A DNA stretch of 10,301 bases, from NCBI GenBank assembly GCA_028288875.1, contig JAQGHK010000666.1, positions 1 to 10,301 of the forward strand, read 5' to 3'. Positions 1 to 6,672 of the stretch are shown here, one piece after another; position 1 is the first letter of the stretch; each line of letters starts with the position of its first letter. The translations under genes and the position numbers were made by a program. Source of the stretch: Phycisphaerales bacterium (GTDB lineage Bacteria > Planctomycetota > Phycisphaerae > Tepidisphaerales > Tepidisphaeraceae). The notes under the pieces were generated by a model. That model saw only the letters and a program-made list of their open reading frames with translations, did not search any database and was not told the DNA's origin.

Positions 1-306
1 GCCATCGACGAACAGCCGCAGCGTCATGGGACGGCGACTGTCGATATCCGGGATGAGGGTGAGCGTTCACGTACCGCGGACCGGCTCGCCCAGAACCTCG
101 TCGCGCTTGGTCAGACCCAGTTCATCACGCGCCTCGATGAGCAGGGCCTGACGAAAGCATTCACGCGACAACAGCGGGTGATTTTGGCCAAGCTCTGGGT
201 CGGTCTTCAGCCGAACCAATCCGACGCGATCTGCACCAAAGGTGAGCGTCGATAGGGCTAGCAGTAACGCGGGCGCAAGCCGTGCGACGCAATCGTTCAA
301 TGTCAT
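1..306 (-). pseudogene. Secreted protein of unknown function, apparently interrupted by an in-frame TGA and cut by the window edge
   Basis: I do not recognise the family. The start at 306 is an ATG with a GAGGGA-type ribosome binding site about seven bases upstream. The first 24 or so residues (MTLNDCVARLAPALLLALST...) form a short n-region, a hydrophobic core and an AD-like cleavage area, so the product is probably exported. The frame then runs 79 codons to a TGA at 67-69. Beyond that TGA the same frame stays open to base 1 and reads TLTLIPDIDSRRPMTLR and onward, which looks as protein-like as the part before it. The simplest reading is one gene with a nonsense change, for example CGA to TGA, or a sequencing error. 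Other genes here end in TGA, so there is no sign of a recoded stop. The alternative is a genuine 79-residue secreted protein with chance openness after its stop. The gene lies 138 bases downstream of the histidine kinase on the same strand. Confidence 0.5.
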
Positions 307-443
307 GTCCCGTCCCTCGCCTGAGATGAATTGAGCTAAGTGACAAGCAAGATACCGCATCGCCGCAATAGCAACACCGTCCCGCTCGGGAGCGACAGGA
401 GTTCATCCATCTATAAACGTGGCGGGGGTTGTGTGTCGGTCGA

Positions 444-1670
444 CTAGGTTTCAGTCGGGCCCATGCGGAAAGTGAAGCACGTTTCGCCGGCGGTGGACTG
501 GACCGTCAATGAACCGTCGTGGGCCCGGGCAATCTCGGTCGCGATGTAAAGGCCAAGCCCTAGCCCTTCCTGGCCCGGGCGGGCGGTGCCGCGGGCGAAC
601 GGGCGGAACAAATGTTCCTGAACCGTCGGCGGAATCGTCGGCCCGTGGTTGGTGACGCACAGTTCAAACCCGTTGCTGCGGCAACCGGCCCGCACCCACA
701 CGGGACTGGCCGGGTCGCCGTGCGTTAATGCGTTGGCCAGCAAGTTCGACAAGAGTTGGCCAACGCGACCCATATCGCAGGACACCGGCGGCGCCGGTTG
801 ATCGTCATTGCGCCACTCGTAGTTGATCTCTCTCGCCGGCCAGGAGGTCTGCAGTTCCGTAACCACCTGCTGCAGATGGCCGGACAGTTTGGGGCTTGGT
901 TTCAGGTGAGCGCTCAGCCCGCCGCCCAGACGGCCCCGCGCAAAGTCCAAAACGTTTTCGATCAGCGAGGTCATCCGCGAGGCGCTGCGCTGGATGATCG
1001 ACACCACGTCAGCCGTCTCACCGTCGAGCGGGTCGAGTGCTAGGATGTCGGCGCCGCTGCGGATCGCCGCCAGAGGATTCCGCAGGTCGTGCCCCAGCAC
1101 GGCCATGAATTGCTCGCGAAACTGGGCCGTTTCCCGCTCCACGGCCAGAGCCGTCTCGCTCGCCGTCAGGCGGGTCTGGCCGTCCAGATGCTGTGCGATC
1201 AGGTCCGCGAACAGCGTGAACATGCCGATCACGTCCGGCGTGTTCACGATCGCCGGCTTCGGGTCGATGGCGCAGAGCGTTCCAAAAAAGGTGCCATCGG
1301 GCAGACGGATCGGCACGGAGATGTAGCTCTGAAACCCGTACATTCTAGGAGTTTGGTGGTCGGCAAATTTCTGATCCGTCTCGACATGATCGATGGCGAT
1401 CACGTCGCCGCTGCAGCGGACTTCGTGGCACAGCGTGGTCTGGAGCTCAAGTTCGCCGCCCGGTTCCAGGCCGAACGAAATCTCGTCGCGCACCGCGCAT
1501 GCGATCCATTGGCCGTCTGTCACGCGGGCGATGGCCGAAAACCCCAGGCCGGTAGTCCGGCAGATCACTTCGAGGATCTTCTGAACAACGGAAATGCGGG
1601 CGATCGCCGCAACATCACGATGAAGCGGGGCTGAGGTTGGCTCACGGTCCTGGTTTGACGCGCCGTTCAT
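444..1670 (-). CDS. GAF domain-containing sensor histidine kinase
   Basis: This is a soluble, probably cytoplasmic, two-component sensor kinase of 408 residues. A GAF domain spans about residues 28-161 and ends in the characteristic GTLCAIDPKPA segment. A HisKA dimerisation domain follows at about 183-250, with the phosphoacceptor His194 in GHDLRNPL. The HATPase_c domain covers about 295-405, with an N-box at SNLLANALTHG (Asn309, Asn313) and a glycine-rich GLGLGLYIA lid segment. The G1 box reads NHGPTIPP rather than DxGxG, a variant common in phytochrome-like kinases, so activity is expected. There is no transmembrane segment or signal peptide, so the GAF domain must sense an intracellular ligand or partner. 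No response regulator or receiver domain lies in the window, so its partner is elsewhere. The start is uncertain. I prefer the ATG at 1670, but neither it nor the in-frame GTG at 1712 (422 residues) has a well-placed ribosome binding site. Confidence 0.9.
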   Translation of the reverse strand: MNGASNQDREPTSAPLHRDVAAIARISVVQKILEVICRTTGLGFSAIARVTDGQWIACAVRDEISFGLEPGGELELQTTLCHEVRCSGDVIAIDHVETDQKFADHQTPRMYGFQSYISVPIRLPDGTFFGTLCAIDPKPAIVNTPDVIGMFTLFADLIAQHLDGQTRLTASETALAVERETAQFREQFMAVLGHDLRNPLAAIRSGADILALDPLDGETADVVSIIQRSASRMTSLIENVLDFARGRLGGGLSAHLKPSPKLSGHLQQVVTELQTSWPAREINYEWRNDDQPAPPVSCDMGRVGQLLSNLLANALTHGDPASPVWVRAGCRSNGFELCVTNHGPTIPPTVQEHLFRPFARGTARPGQEGLGLGLYIATEIARAHDGSLTVQSTAGETCFTFRMGPTET

Positions 1671-1853
1671 ATCCACGTGGCAGTACTCGCAATCTCCTAA
1701 AACCCAATCCACATTAGCCTCGTCGACTGAAGTGCCGAGCGACCTATTCTACTGTCTAAGACGGCGATGTGAGGCCAATTTATCAGCCGGCGTCTTCGGG
1801 CCGCTCCACCCGTAGAAAGGTTGCACCTGTCACCTGTGCTCATCGGGAAGCCG

Positions 1854-2291
1854 CTATCCGAGTTCTTGGGCCAGCCCGATGAGAATGCCTTCGGGGCCGC
1901 GGATGTAGCACAGCCGATACACGTTCTTGTATTGGACCACTCTGTCCACAAGCTCCGCGCCGCGTTTGACCAGCCGGGCCACCGTGTCGTCGATATTGTC
2001 CACCGCGAACATGACGCGCAAGTAACCCAGCGCGTTTACCGGAGCACTGCGGTGATCAGCGGCCACCGGCGGCGCGAGGAATCGGGACAACTCCAGCCGG
2101 CTATGCCCGTCCGGCGTCCGCATCATGGCGATCTCAACGCGCATGCCGCGCAGCCCAGTGACCCCCTCCGCCCACTCCCCTTCGATCGGGGCGCGCCCTT
2201 CCAGTTGAAGGCCAAGCTCAGTGAAGAACGCAATGGCAGCGTCGAGGTCTTCCACCACAATGCCGACGTTGTCCATTCGCTTGACTGACAT
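1854..2291 (-). CDS. VOC (glyoxalase/bleomycin resistance fold) family protein
   Basis: This 145-residue protein belongs to the vicinal oxygen chelate superfamily. Two beta-alpha-beta-beta-beta modules are visible: MDNVGIVVEDLDAAIAFF to SRLELSRF, and ALGYLRVMFAVDNIDDTV to YIRGPEGILIGLAQEL. VOC enzymes bind a divalent metal with His/Glu ligands, one from each strand set. Glu67 (LEL) and Glu134 (GPEG) occupy plausible ligand positions, but the first position usually held by His is Asn8, so the metal site may be altered or absent. The sequence closely resembles a widespread, strongly conserved single-domain VOC group found in many soil bacteria; its substrate is unknown to me. The ATG at 2291 is chosen because a GAGGAG ribosome binding site sits about five bases upstream; an in-frame ATG farther upstream lacks one. 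It lies 42 bases downstream of the PH-domain gene on the same strand and may share its transcript. Confidence 0.88.
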   Translation of the reverse strand: MSVKRMDNVGIVVEDLDAAIAFFTELGLQLEGRAPIEGEWAEGVTGLRGMRVEIAMMRTPDGHSRLELSRFLAPPVAADHRSAPVNALGYLRVMFAVDNIDDTVARLVKRGAELVDRVVQYKNVYRLCYIRGPEGILIGLAQELG

Positions 2292-2333
2292 GGTGTCTCC
2301 TCGGCGGATACGCTGCCTCAACTGGCGCCAGCG

Positions 2334-2903
2334 TTACGTGTTTTCCCGCTGGTTGTCGATCTCCGAGAGCATATCGCGGACCTTCAGGCAGTCTTTTACG
2401 CCCGGAACTTCAATCGTTCTGTCAATCGTTCTCGTCGGCTGCAAGCTGACGGACGTCGTCATAACCGGTGTCGAGATGCCCAGCTTCTTCATTCTGGCAT
2501 CCTGTTTCGTGGAATAAATATGGAGCAAGCGAAAATGGATCTTGCGGTCATGCTCGACGCCGCCCACGCTCTTGCGGATGCGGAGGAACGGTCCTTCGAC
2601 TGATACAAGAAGGCTTTCCACGTATGTCGACACGGTCCGAACGCTCAGCATGTACCCGATCGCTCCCAGGAGCTGAAGTGCAAGAACGATGCACAAGAAT
2701 CGCCATCCGACTGGCCAAAGAATCGTCGTCCACGGTAAGGAAACATGACTCTCGTAATAGTTTGCCGCGGACATGGAACCAGCGAAGAGCCCCCCAACAA
2801 GCATCAGGTAGAACCAGATCATTTGATGCTGAGCACGCAGATACCGCGTGAGAGGCTCACGATCGATCTCGATTTCAAAATTTGTCGGATAAGAATAGCT
2901 CAT
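2334..2903 (-). CDS. Membrane protein with a bacterial PH-like (bPH2-type) domain
   Basis: This 189-residue protein has a short polar N-terminus, two hydrophobic helices at about residues 28-48 (MIWFYLMLVGGLFAG...) and 66-87 (WRFLCIVLALQLLGAIGYML), and a cytoplasmic C-terminal domain of about 95-180. That domain has the layout of the bacterial PH-like (DUF304/bPH2) fold: alternating strands around LLVSVEGPFLRIRK, a middle segment IHFRLLHIYSTKQDARMKKLG, and a closing helix EVPGVKDCLKVRDMLSEI. Proteins of this group (compare YdbS/YdbT) sit in the inner membrane; their biochemical role is mostly unknown. The start at 2903 has an AAGGAG ribosome binding site four to five bases upstream. In-frame upstream ATGs up to 3047 lack one, and their translation does not look coding. 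The domain call rests on pattern recognition and could be a related DUF. Confidence 0.72.
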   Translation of the reverse strand: MSYSYPTNFEIEIDREPLTRYLRAQHQMIWFYLMLVGGLFAGSMSAANYYESHVSLPWTTILWPVGWRFLCIVLALQLLGAIGYMLSVRTVSTYVESLLVSVEGPFLRIRKSVGGVEHDRKIHFRLLHIYSTKQDARMKKLGISTPVMTTSVSLQPTRTIDRTIEVPGVKDCLKVRDMLSEIDNQRENT

Positions 2904-3521
2904 CTCGCTCCTTCGGTACGGCGAAACATAAAGGGCGGGTGACCATTTCGGTGCCGGGCAGCGAGCCGTCGTCATGCTCAAATCGCCCACGAACGAGTTC
3001 GAAGGTCTCAACGTCCACCTTCGCCAATGTGGAATCACGTTACACATTCAGCGGCCGGGCCGGCAACGCGCCGACATTTGAACTACGAGAAGCTTAACTG
3101 CGAGTGCGACGTCCGTGGCGAAGGGCGGATTGTCGCGAATTTTCCCTGCTTTTTGGCCGACACGGCCAATCAGGGCGGTAAAATGAACGAATGCGTTCGC
3201 CGCATCCTGCCTTCCCGCTCCGCCTCACGTCGATCGAATGTAAGTCGTTTGTTAAAATGGGAAAGCTCCGTACGGCCGCAACACGTCGTTTTAGAACTCA
3301 TCTTGTTGCTGGCAAAGGAGTTAATCCGCGCTGCGCGAATGCGAATTGACGGAGCAAGATCGGCTCGAAAATTCGCACTTATGGCGATCGGCTTCCGTGG
3401 CGCGGGCACGGAGCGGTTGAGCGACCGACCACGGTTATCGGCCGCCGTCGACCTGAACACGCGTACCGATCATGCCGATGATCCGGGGGCGGGTCGGCTG
3501 ACTAAACCGCCGGAGCATGAC
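2904..3521. other. Gene-free divergent intergenic region of about 620 bases
   Basis: No convincing gene is present. Open frames exist on both strands, but their translations are rich in Arg, Ser and Cys and show no domain or start signal. The centre is visibly richer in A and T than the flanking genes. The region must hold the promoters for the leftward PH gene and the rightward transhydrogenase. The only rightward sigma70-like pair I can point to is TTGACG at 3346-3351 with AAAATT at 3368-3373 (16-base spacer), and its -10 match is poor. A perfect 7-base-pair inverted repeat, TTGGCCG-ACA-CGGCCAA, lies at 3153-3169. It has no downstream T-run on either strand, so it is more likely an operator or a chance hairpin than a terminator. 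Confidence 0.5.
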
Positions 3522-4982
3522 ATGAATACGAGCTTTGACGTCCTCATCCTTGGTAGCGGCCCGGCGGGGCAGAAGGCGGCGCTCAATGCCGCCAAACTCG
3601 GCAAGAAAGTCGCGCTCGTTGACCGCGTCGAAAGCCTCGGCGGCGTCTGCATCCACACGGGCACCATCCCCAGCAAAGCGATGCGCGAAGCCGTGCTGCA
3701 TCTCACCGGCATGAACCTTCGCCAGGTGTACGGCGAGAGCTACGCCGTCAAAGACAACATCACGATGGCGGACCTGCTGTACCGCTGCCAGCACGTCATT
3801 CGCACCGAGACCGAAGTCATCCGCAACCAGATGCGCCGCAACCGCATCTCCATGTATCACGGCCTGGCCCAGTTCACCGGGCCGAACACGGTGCGCATCG
3901 TCCGCGCTGATGGCGAAACGCGCGATCTGCACGGCGAGCACATCCTGGTTGCCGTCGGCACTGAGCCGGCCCATCCCGCCAACGTGCCATTCACGCCGAA
4001 CCGCGTGATCGACAGCACTGAACTGCTCACGCTCACCGAACTCCCGCGCAGCATCACGATCGTGGGCGGCGGCGTGATCGGCACCGAATACGCCTGCATG
4101 ATGGCGGCCGTCGGCGTGAAGGTGACGCTGGTCGAATCGCGCCCGCGCCTGCTCGAATTCATCGACGAAGAACTGACCGAAGCCCTGCAATTCCGCCTTC
4201 GTGAAGGCGGCGTGCGGCTGCGGCTGAACGAAAGCGTTGCCAAGATCGAAGTGCACGACGATGCCGTCGTCGCCACGATGGCCAGCAACAAGACGATCCA
4301 CTCGCAGACGCTGCTGTATTGCATCGGCCGCCAAGGCGCGACGGCGAATCTCGGCCTGGAAAATGCCGGACTCACTCCGGACAATCGCGGCCGGCTGAAA
4401 GTGAACGAGCATTTCCAGACGGAAGTGCCGCACATCTACGCCGCCGGCGACGTCATCGGCTTCCCCGCACTCGCCAGCACCAGCATGGAACAGGGTCGCC
4501 AGGCCAGCAACCACATGTTTGGTCAGTACCAGCAGGAAACCAGCCCGCTATACCCGCTGGGCATTTACACGATTCCCGAAATGAGCCTCGTCGGCCAGAC
4601 CGAGCAGCAGCTGACCGCCGCCGGCGTGCCGTACGAAGTGGGCATCGCCCGCTACCGCGAAATCGCCCGCGGCCAGCTCATCGCCGACCCGCACGGCCTG
4701 CTCAAGCTCCTGTTCCACCCGCTCAGCCGCCGCCTGCTCGGGGTCCACGCGATCGGCACCGGCGCGACGGAGCTGATCCACATCGGCCAAACCGTCATGG
4801 CGGCCGGCATGCCGATCGATTACTTCGTCGATACGGTCTTCAACTACCCGACACTCGCCGAGTGCTACAAGGTGGCCGCCCTCGACGGTATCAACCGCGT
4901 GCGGCAGGTGCCGATGGAACCGGATCACGGCTTCTCGGATATGGAAGTGGACTCCAGCGGCGACGTGAAAGAAGCGGCCTAG
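3522..4982 (+). CDS. sthA: Soluble pyridine nucleotide transhydrogenase (NAD(P)+ transhydrogenase, Si-specific)
   Basis: This 486-residue cytoplasmic flavoprotein transfers hydride between NADPH and NAD+ and so balances the two pools. It has the fold of the disulfide oxidoreductase family. The FAD-binding Rossmann motif GSGPAGQKAA is at residues 11-20, the NAD-binding motif GGGVIGTEYA at 182-191 is followed by an acidic Glu205, and the second FAD motif IYAAGDVIG is at 305-313. The active-site region reads GGVCIHTGTIPSK. Only Cys43 remains, and the second redox Cys position is Thr48. Loss of that cysteine marks SthA rather than lipoamide dehydrogenase, mercuric reductase or glutathione reductase. 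The C-terminal segment NYPTLAECYKVAALDGINR replaces the His-Pro-Thr of disulfide reductases, as in SthA. Length is close to the E. coli enzyme (466). The ATG at 3522 has GGAG six bases upstream. The frame is open far upstream, but that extension has no family resemblance. It is probably monocistronic. Confidence 0.93.
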   Translation: MNTSFDVLILGSGPAGQKAALNAAKLGKKVALVDRVESLGGVCIHTGTIPSKAMREAVLHLTGMNLRQVYGESYAVKDNITMADLLYRCQHVIRTETEVIRNQMRRNRISMYHGLAQFTGPNTVRIVRADGETRDLHGEHILVAVGTEPAHPANVPFTPNRVIDSTELLTLTELPRSITIVGGGVIGTEYACMMAAVGVKVTLVESRPRLLEFIDEELTEALQFRLREGGVRLRLNESVAKIEVHDDAVVATMASNKTIHSQTLLYCIGRQGATANLGLENAGLTPDNRGRLKVNEHFQTEVPHIYAAGDVIGFPALASTSMEQGRQASNHMFGQYQQETSPLYPLGIYTIPEMSLVGQTEQQLTAAGVPYEVGIARYREIARGQLIADPHGLLKLLFHPLSRRLLGVHAIGTGATELIHIGQTVMAAGMPIDYFVDTVFNYPTLAECYKVAALDGINRVRQVPMEPDHGFSDMEVDSSGDVKEAA

Positions 4983-5019
4983 GTCGTTGCGCGAAATATT
5001 GATAGGCTACTCAAGTCGG

Positions 5020-5039
5020 CGGGCCCAGCCCGTTCTATT
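5020..5039 (+). terminator. Possible weak intrinsic terminator after sthA
   Basis: A perfect 5-base-pair GC stem (CGGGC-CCA-GCCCG) is followed by TTCTATT, 37 bases after the transhydrogenase stop and just ahead of the ribosome binding site of the next gene. The stem is short and the T-tract imperfect. It could equally be a small leader hairpin of the downstream gene. Confidence 0.28.
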
Positions 5040-5053
5040 GGAGGAACCTGTCC

Positions 5054-6526
5054 ATGCGTCGTGTCATTCCTGCGGTATTTTCCGCCGTTGTTGCCCTGTT
5101 TGTCACGATCAGTTCCGCCACTGCGGCCCAGCCGGCATACGGCTTTAAAGTCGGCGAGCCGGTCTGTTACGAGATCAAGATTACGCAGGAACTGCCGGAG
5201 CGGTCGCGCACAACGGTGAACTACATCAAGTATCGCCCGTCCGCCGTTTCGGCCGACGGGCAGATCACGCTCCGCTACGACTGGGCGACCACCAGCACCA
5301 GCGAAACGTCCGGCGGCAGCACGCGCACCATGGGAGGCCGCCCGCCGGCGTTCCTCGGCGGCCCGCAACCGATGGACGATACGCCAAGCAGCGAAACCAT
5401 CATCGATTCGCTCGGCAATGTCGTGAAGGTCACGCGCCCCTCGGCCAATCTGCAGTTGGATGACCTGCTCGGCCCGGCGTACGGCCTGATGTTGTTGCCG
5501 CTGCCGCCTGCCGGCCAGACCACGTGGAACACGCAGCGACCGGTCGTAGCTTACAACGAGTCGGTGCGTCAGGAACCTGGCGGCATGTGGGGCCATCATG
5601 ACGTCACCACGCGCACCGAACGTGCGTGCAAGGAAAGCGTCACCTTCACCGCCGCCGCCCCCGTAGGCGACCTGCTGACGGTTCAGCGGACTTACGATCT
5701 CGCATCAGACCTGAAGCTCAACGATACACCCGTCGACCATCTCAGCGGAACAGGTCAATACGTCTTTGACCTGAAGAAGGGTGCCGTCAAAACGTTCGAG
5801 TCGAAGCTTGTCTACGCGATGACTCAGGAAAACGTGAGCATCAAGGTGCCCGTGACCGTCACCGCCCGCCGACTGGAAGACAGCGAACTGGCCAAGATGA
5901 AGGCCGACGTCGACGCGCAAATCGCAAAGGATGCGCAGCAGACTGCCGAGCGCGAAAAGCAGGAGGCGGTCGGGGGCAAGGAAGTCCGGGAACTACCGGC
6001 CGGCATGACGAAGACCAAGTCGACTCCTTCCCGGGGCGGCGGCGACTTCATTCGCATCAACGCCGAGGGAAAATCGGTGATCGGGTTCAGCGTCACGCAC
6101 GGCAGCTGGGGCGGACAAAAGGTGCTGCGCATGATTCAGCCGCTGTACGAAAAACCGGAAGCCTCCAAGGCCAAAGACGCGCCGCAGGTAGTTCTGGCGA
6201 AGGACGGTTACGCCTTGGGCGGACTTTGGGTGAACGCCGATGATACGAACGTCATCGCTATCCGCCCGATCTTCATGAAAAAGAACGCGACGAATTTGGA
6301 TATTAAATCGGCGTATGTTGGCCCTTGGATCGGCACATTGAGCGGCCCCAGCCGAGTGCGCTTTGGCGGGACCGGGCAATTCGTCACCGGTATTTTCGGC
6401 CGTCAGGGTTTGAATACGGCGGCGATCGGCTTGGTCATCCAGGAAGCCGATCCTACCGACGATCCAAACTTCAAAGGCGATCCCAAGCCCAAAGACCCGA
6501 CCGACGATCCGAATTTTAAAGGATGA
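5054..6526 (+). CDS. Secreted protein with a weakly jacalin-like C-terminal domain and duplicated DPTDDPNFKG tail
   Basis: I do not recognise a named family for this 490-residue protein. A Sec signal peptide (MRRVIPAVFSAVVALFVTIS...ATAA) is probably cleaved near residue 25. Residues 28-270 are rich in beta strands, with a Pro/Gly/Ser/Thr-rich insert at about 80-112. A charged helix follows at about 274-306 (LEDSELAKMKADVDAQIAKD). Residues 330-463 form a separate domain containing VIGFSVTHGSWGGQKVLRMIQ, GYALGGLWV and GQFVTGIFGRQG...AAIGLVI. The last segment recalls the closing strands of jacalin-type beta-prism lectins (GxIVGFxGRxGxxLDAIG), so carbohydrate binding is a guess. The C-terminus carries two DPTDDPNFKG copies separated by DPKPK. 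The start has GGAGG nine bases upstream. It is probably periplasmic or surface-located; there is no lipobox or membrane anchor. The next gene, 142 bases downstream, is also exported. Confidence 0.8.
   Translation: MRRVIPAVFSAVVALFVTISSATAAQPAYGFKVGEPVCYEIKITQELPERSRTTVNYIKYRPSAVSADGQITLRYDWATTSTSETSGGSTRTMGGRPPAFLGGPQPMDDTPSSETIIDSLGNVVKVTRPSANLQLDDLLGPAYGLMLLPLPPAGQTTWNTQRPVVAYNESVRQEPGGMWGHHDVTTRTERACKESVTFTAAAPVGDLLTVQRTYDLASDLKLNDTPVDHLSGTGQYVFDLKKGAVKTFESKLVYAMTQENVSIKVPVTVTARRLEDSELAKMKADVDAQIAKDAQQTAEREKQEAVGGKEVRELPAGMTKTKSTPSRGGGDFIRINAEGKSVIGFSVTHGSWGGQKVLRMIQPLYEKPEASKAKDAPQVVLAKDGYALGGLWVNADDTNVIAIRPIFMKKNATNLDIKSAYVGPWIGTLSGPSRVRFGGTGQFVTGIFGRQGLNTAAIGLVIQEADPTDDPNFKGDPKPKDPTDDPNFKG
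6449..6523 (+). repeat. Duplicated DPTDDPNFKG-encoding unit at the C-terminus of the secreted protein
   Basis: Two 30-base units at 6449-6478 and 6494-6523 encode the identical decapeptide DPTDDPNFKG, separated by 15 bases encoding DPKPK. The two DNA copies differ at several third codon positions (for example CCA/CCG, AAC/AAT and TTC/TTT) while the peptide is unchanged. The second copy ends immediately before the stop codon. Confidence 0.9.
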
Positions 6527-6634
6527 ACGGCCGGGCAAAACTTGCCATCGCGCTCTCGAATGATCGTGATCGCCCATCTTTAACTGGCGGCCAGAGTGCA
6601 CAAAGCCGCTGAAGCCCGGCCGGCGATTTAGGTT

Positions 6635-6672
6635 GCATGCCATCGCTGCCGCGAATTAGCATGACGGCATGC
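6635..6672 (+). promoter_or_regulatory. Inverted repeat that could pair with the start codon of the 418-residue gene
   Basis: GCATGCC at 6635-6641 and GGCATGC at 6666-6672 are perfect 7-base inverted repeats with a 24-base spacer. The right arm includes the ATG at 6669 of the downstream gene, which has no recognisable Shine-Dalgarno sequence. In RNA this could form a stem covering the start; in DNA it could be a protein-binding site. Chance is not excluded, because GCATGC is itself a palindrome. Confidence 0.25.

Noticed and set aside
67..69. TGA read as selenocysteine or as a recoded sense codon
   Set aside because: Other genes in the window use TGA as their stop and none contains an internal TGA. 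I see no SECIS-like hairpin or redox motif around this one.
3027..3521. In-frame open extension upstream of the transhydrogenase that would add 165 residues
   Set aside because: The added sequence is Arg/Ser-rich with no resemblance to the family, while the ATG at 3522 has a good ribosome binding site and gives the exact SthA N-terminus.
3435..4514. Long leftward open frame of 359 codons antisense to sthA
   Set aside because: It is a His/Asp/Ala/Val-rich shadow of a GC-rich gene, with no domain and no start signal; the plus-strand flavoprotein explains the region.
6534..6546. Hairpin GGCAA-AAC-TTGCC just after the 490-residue gene as a terminator
   Set aside because: The stem has only five pairs and no T-run follows, so there is no support for intrinsic termination.
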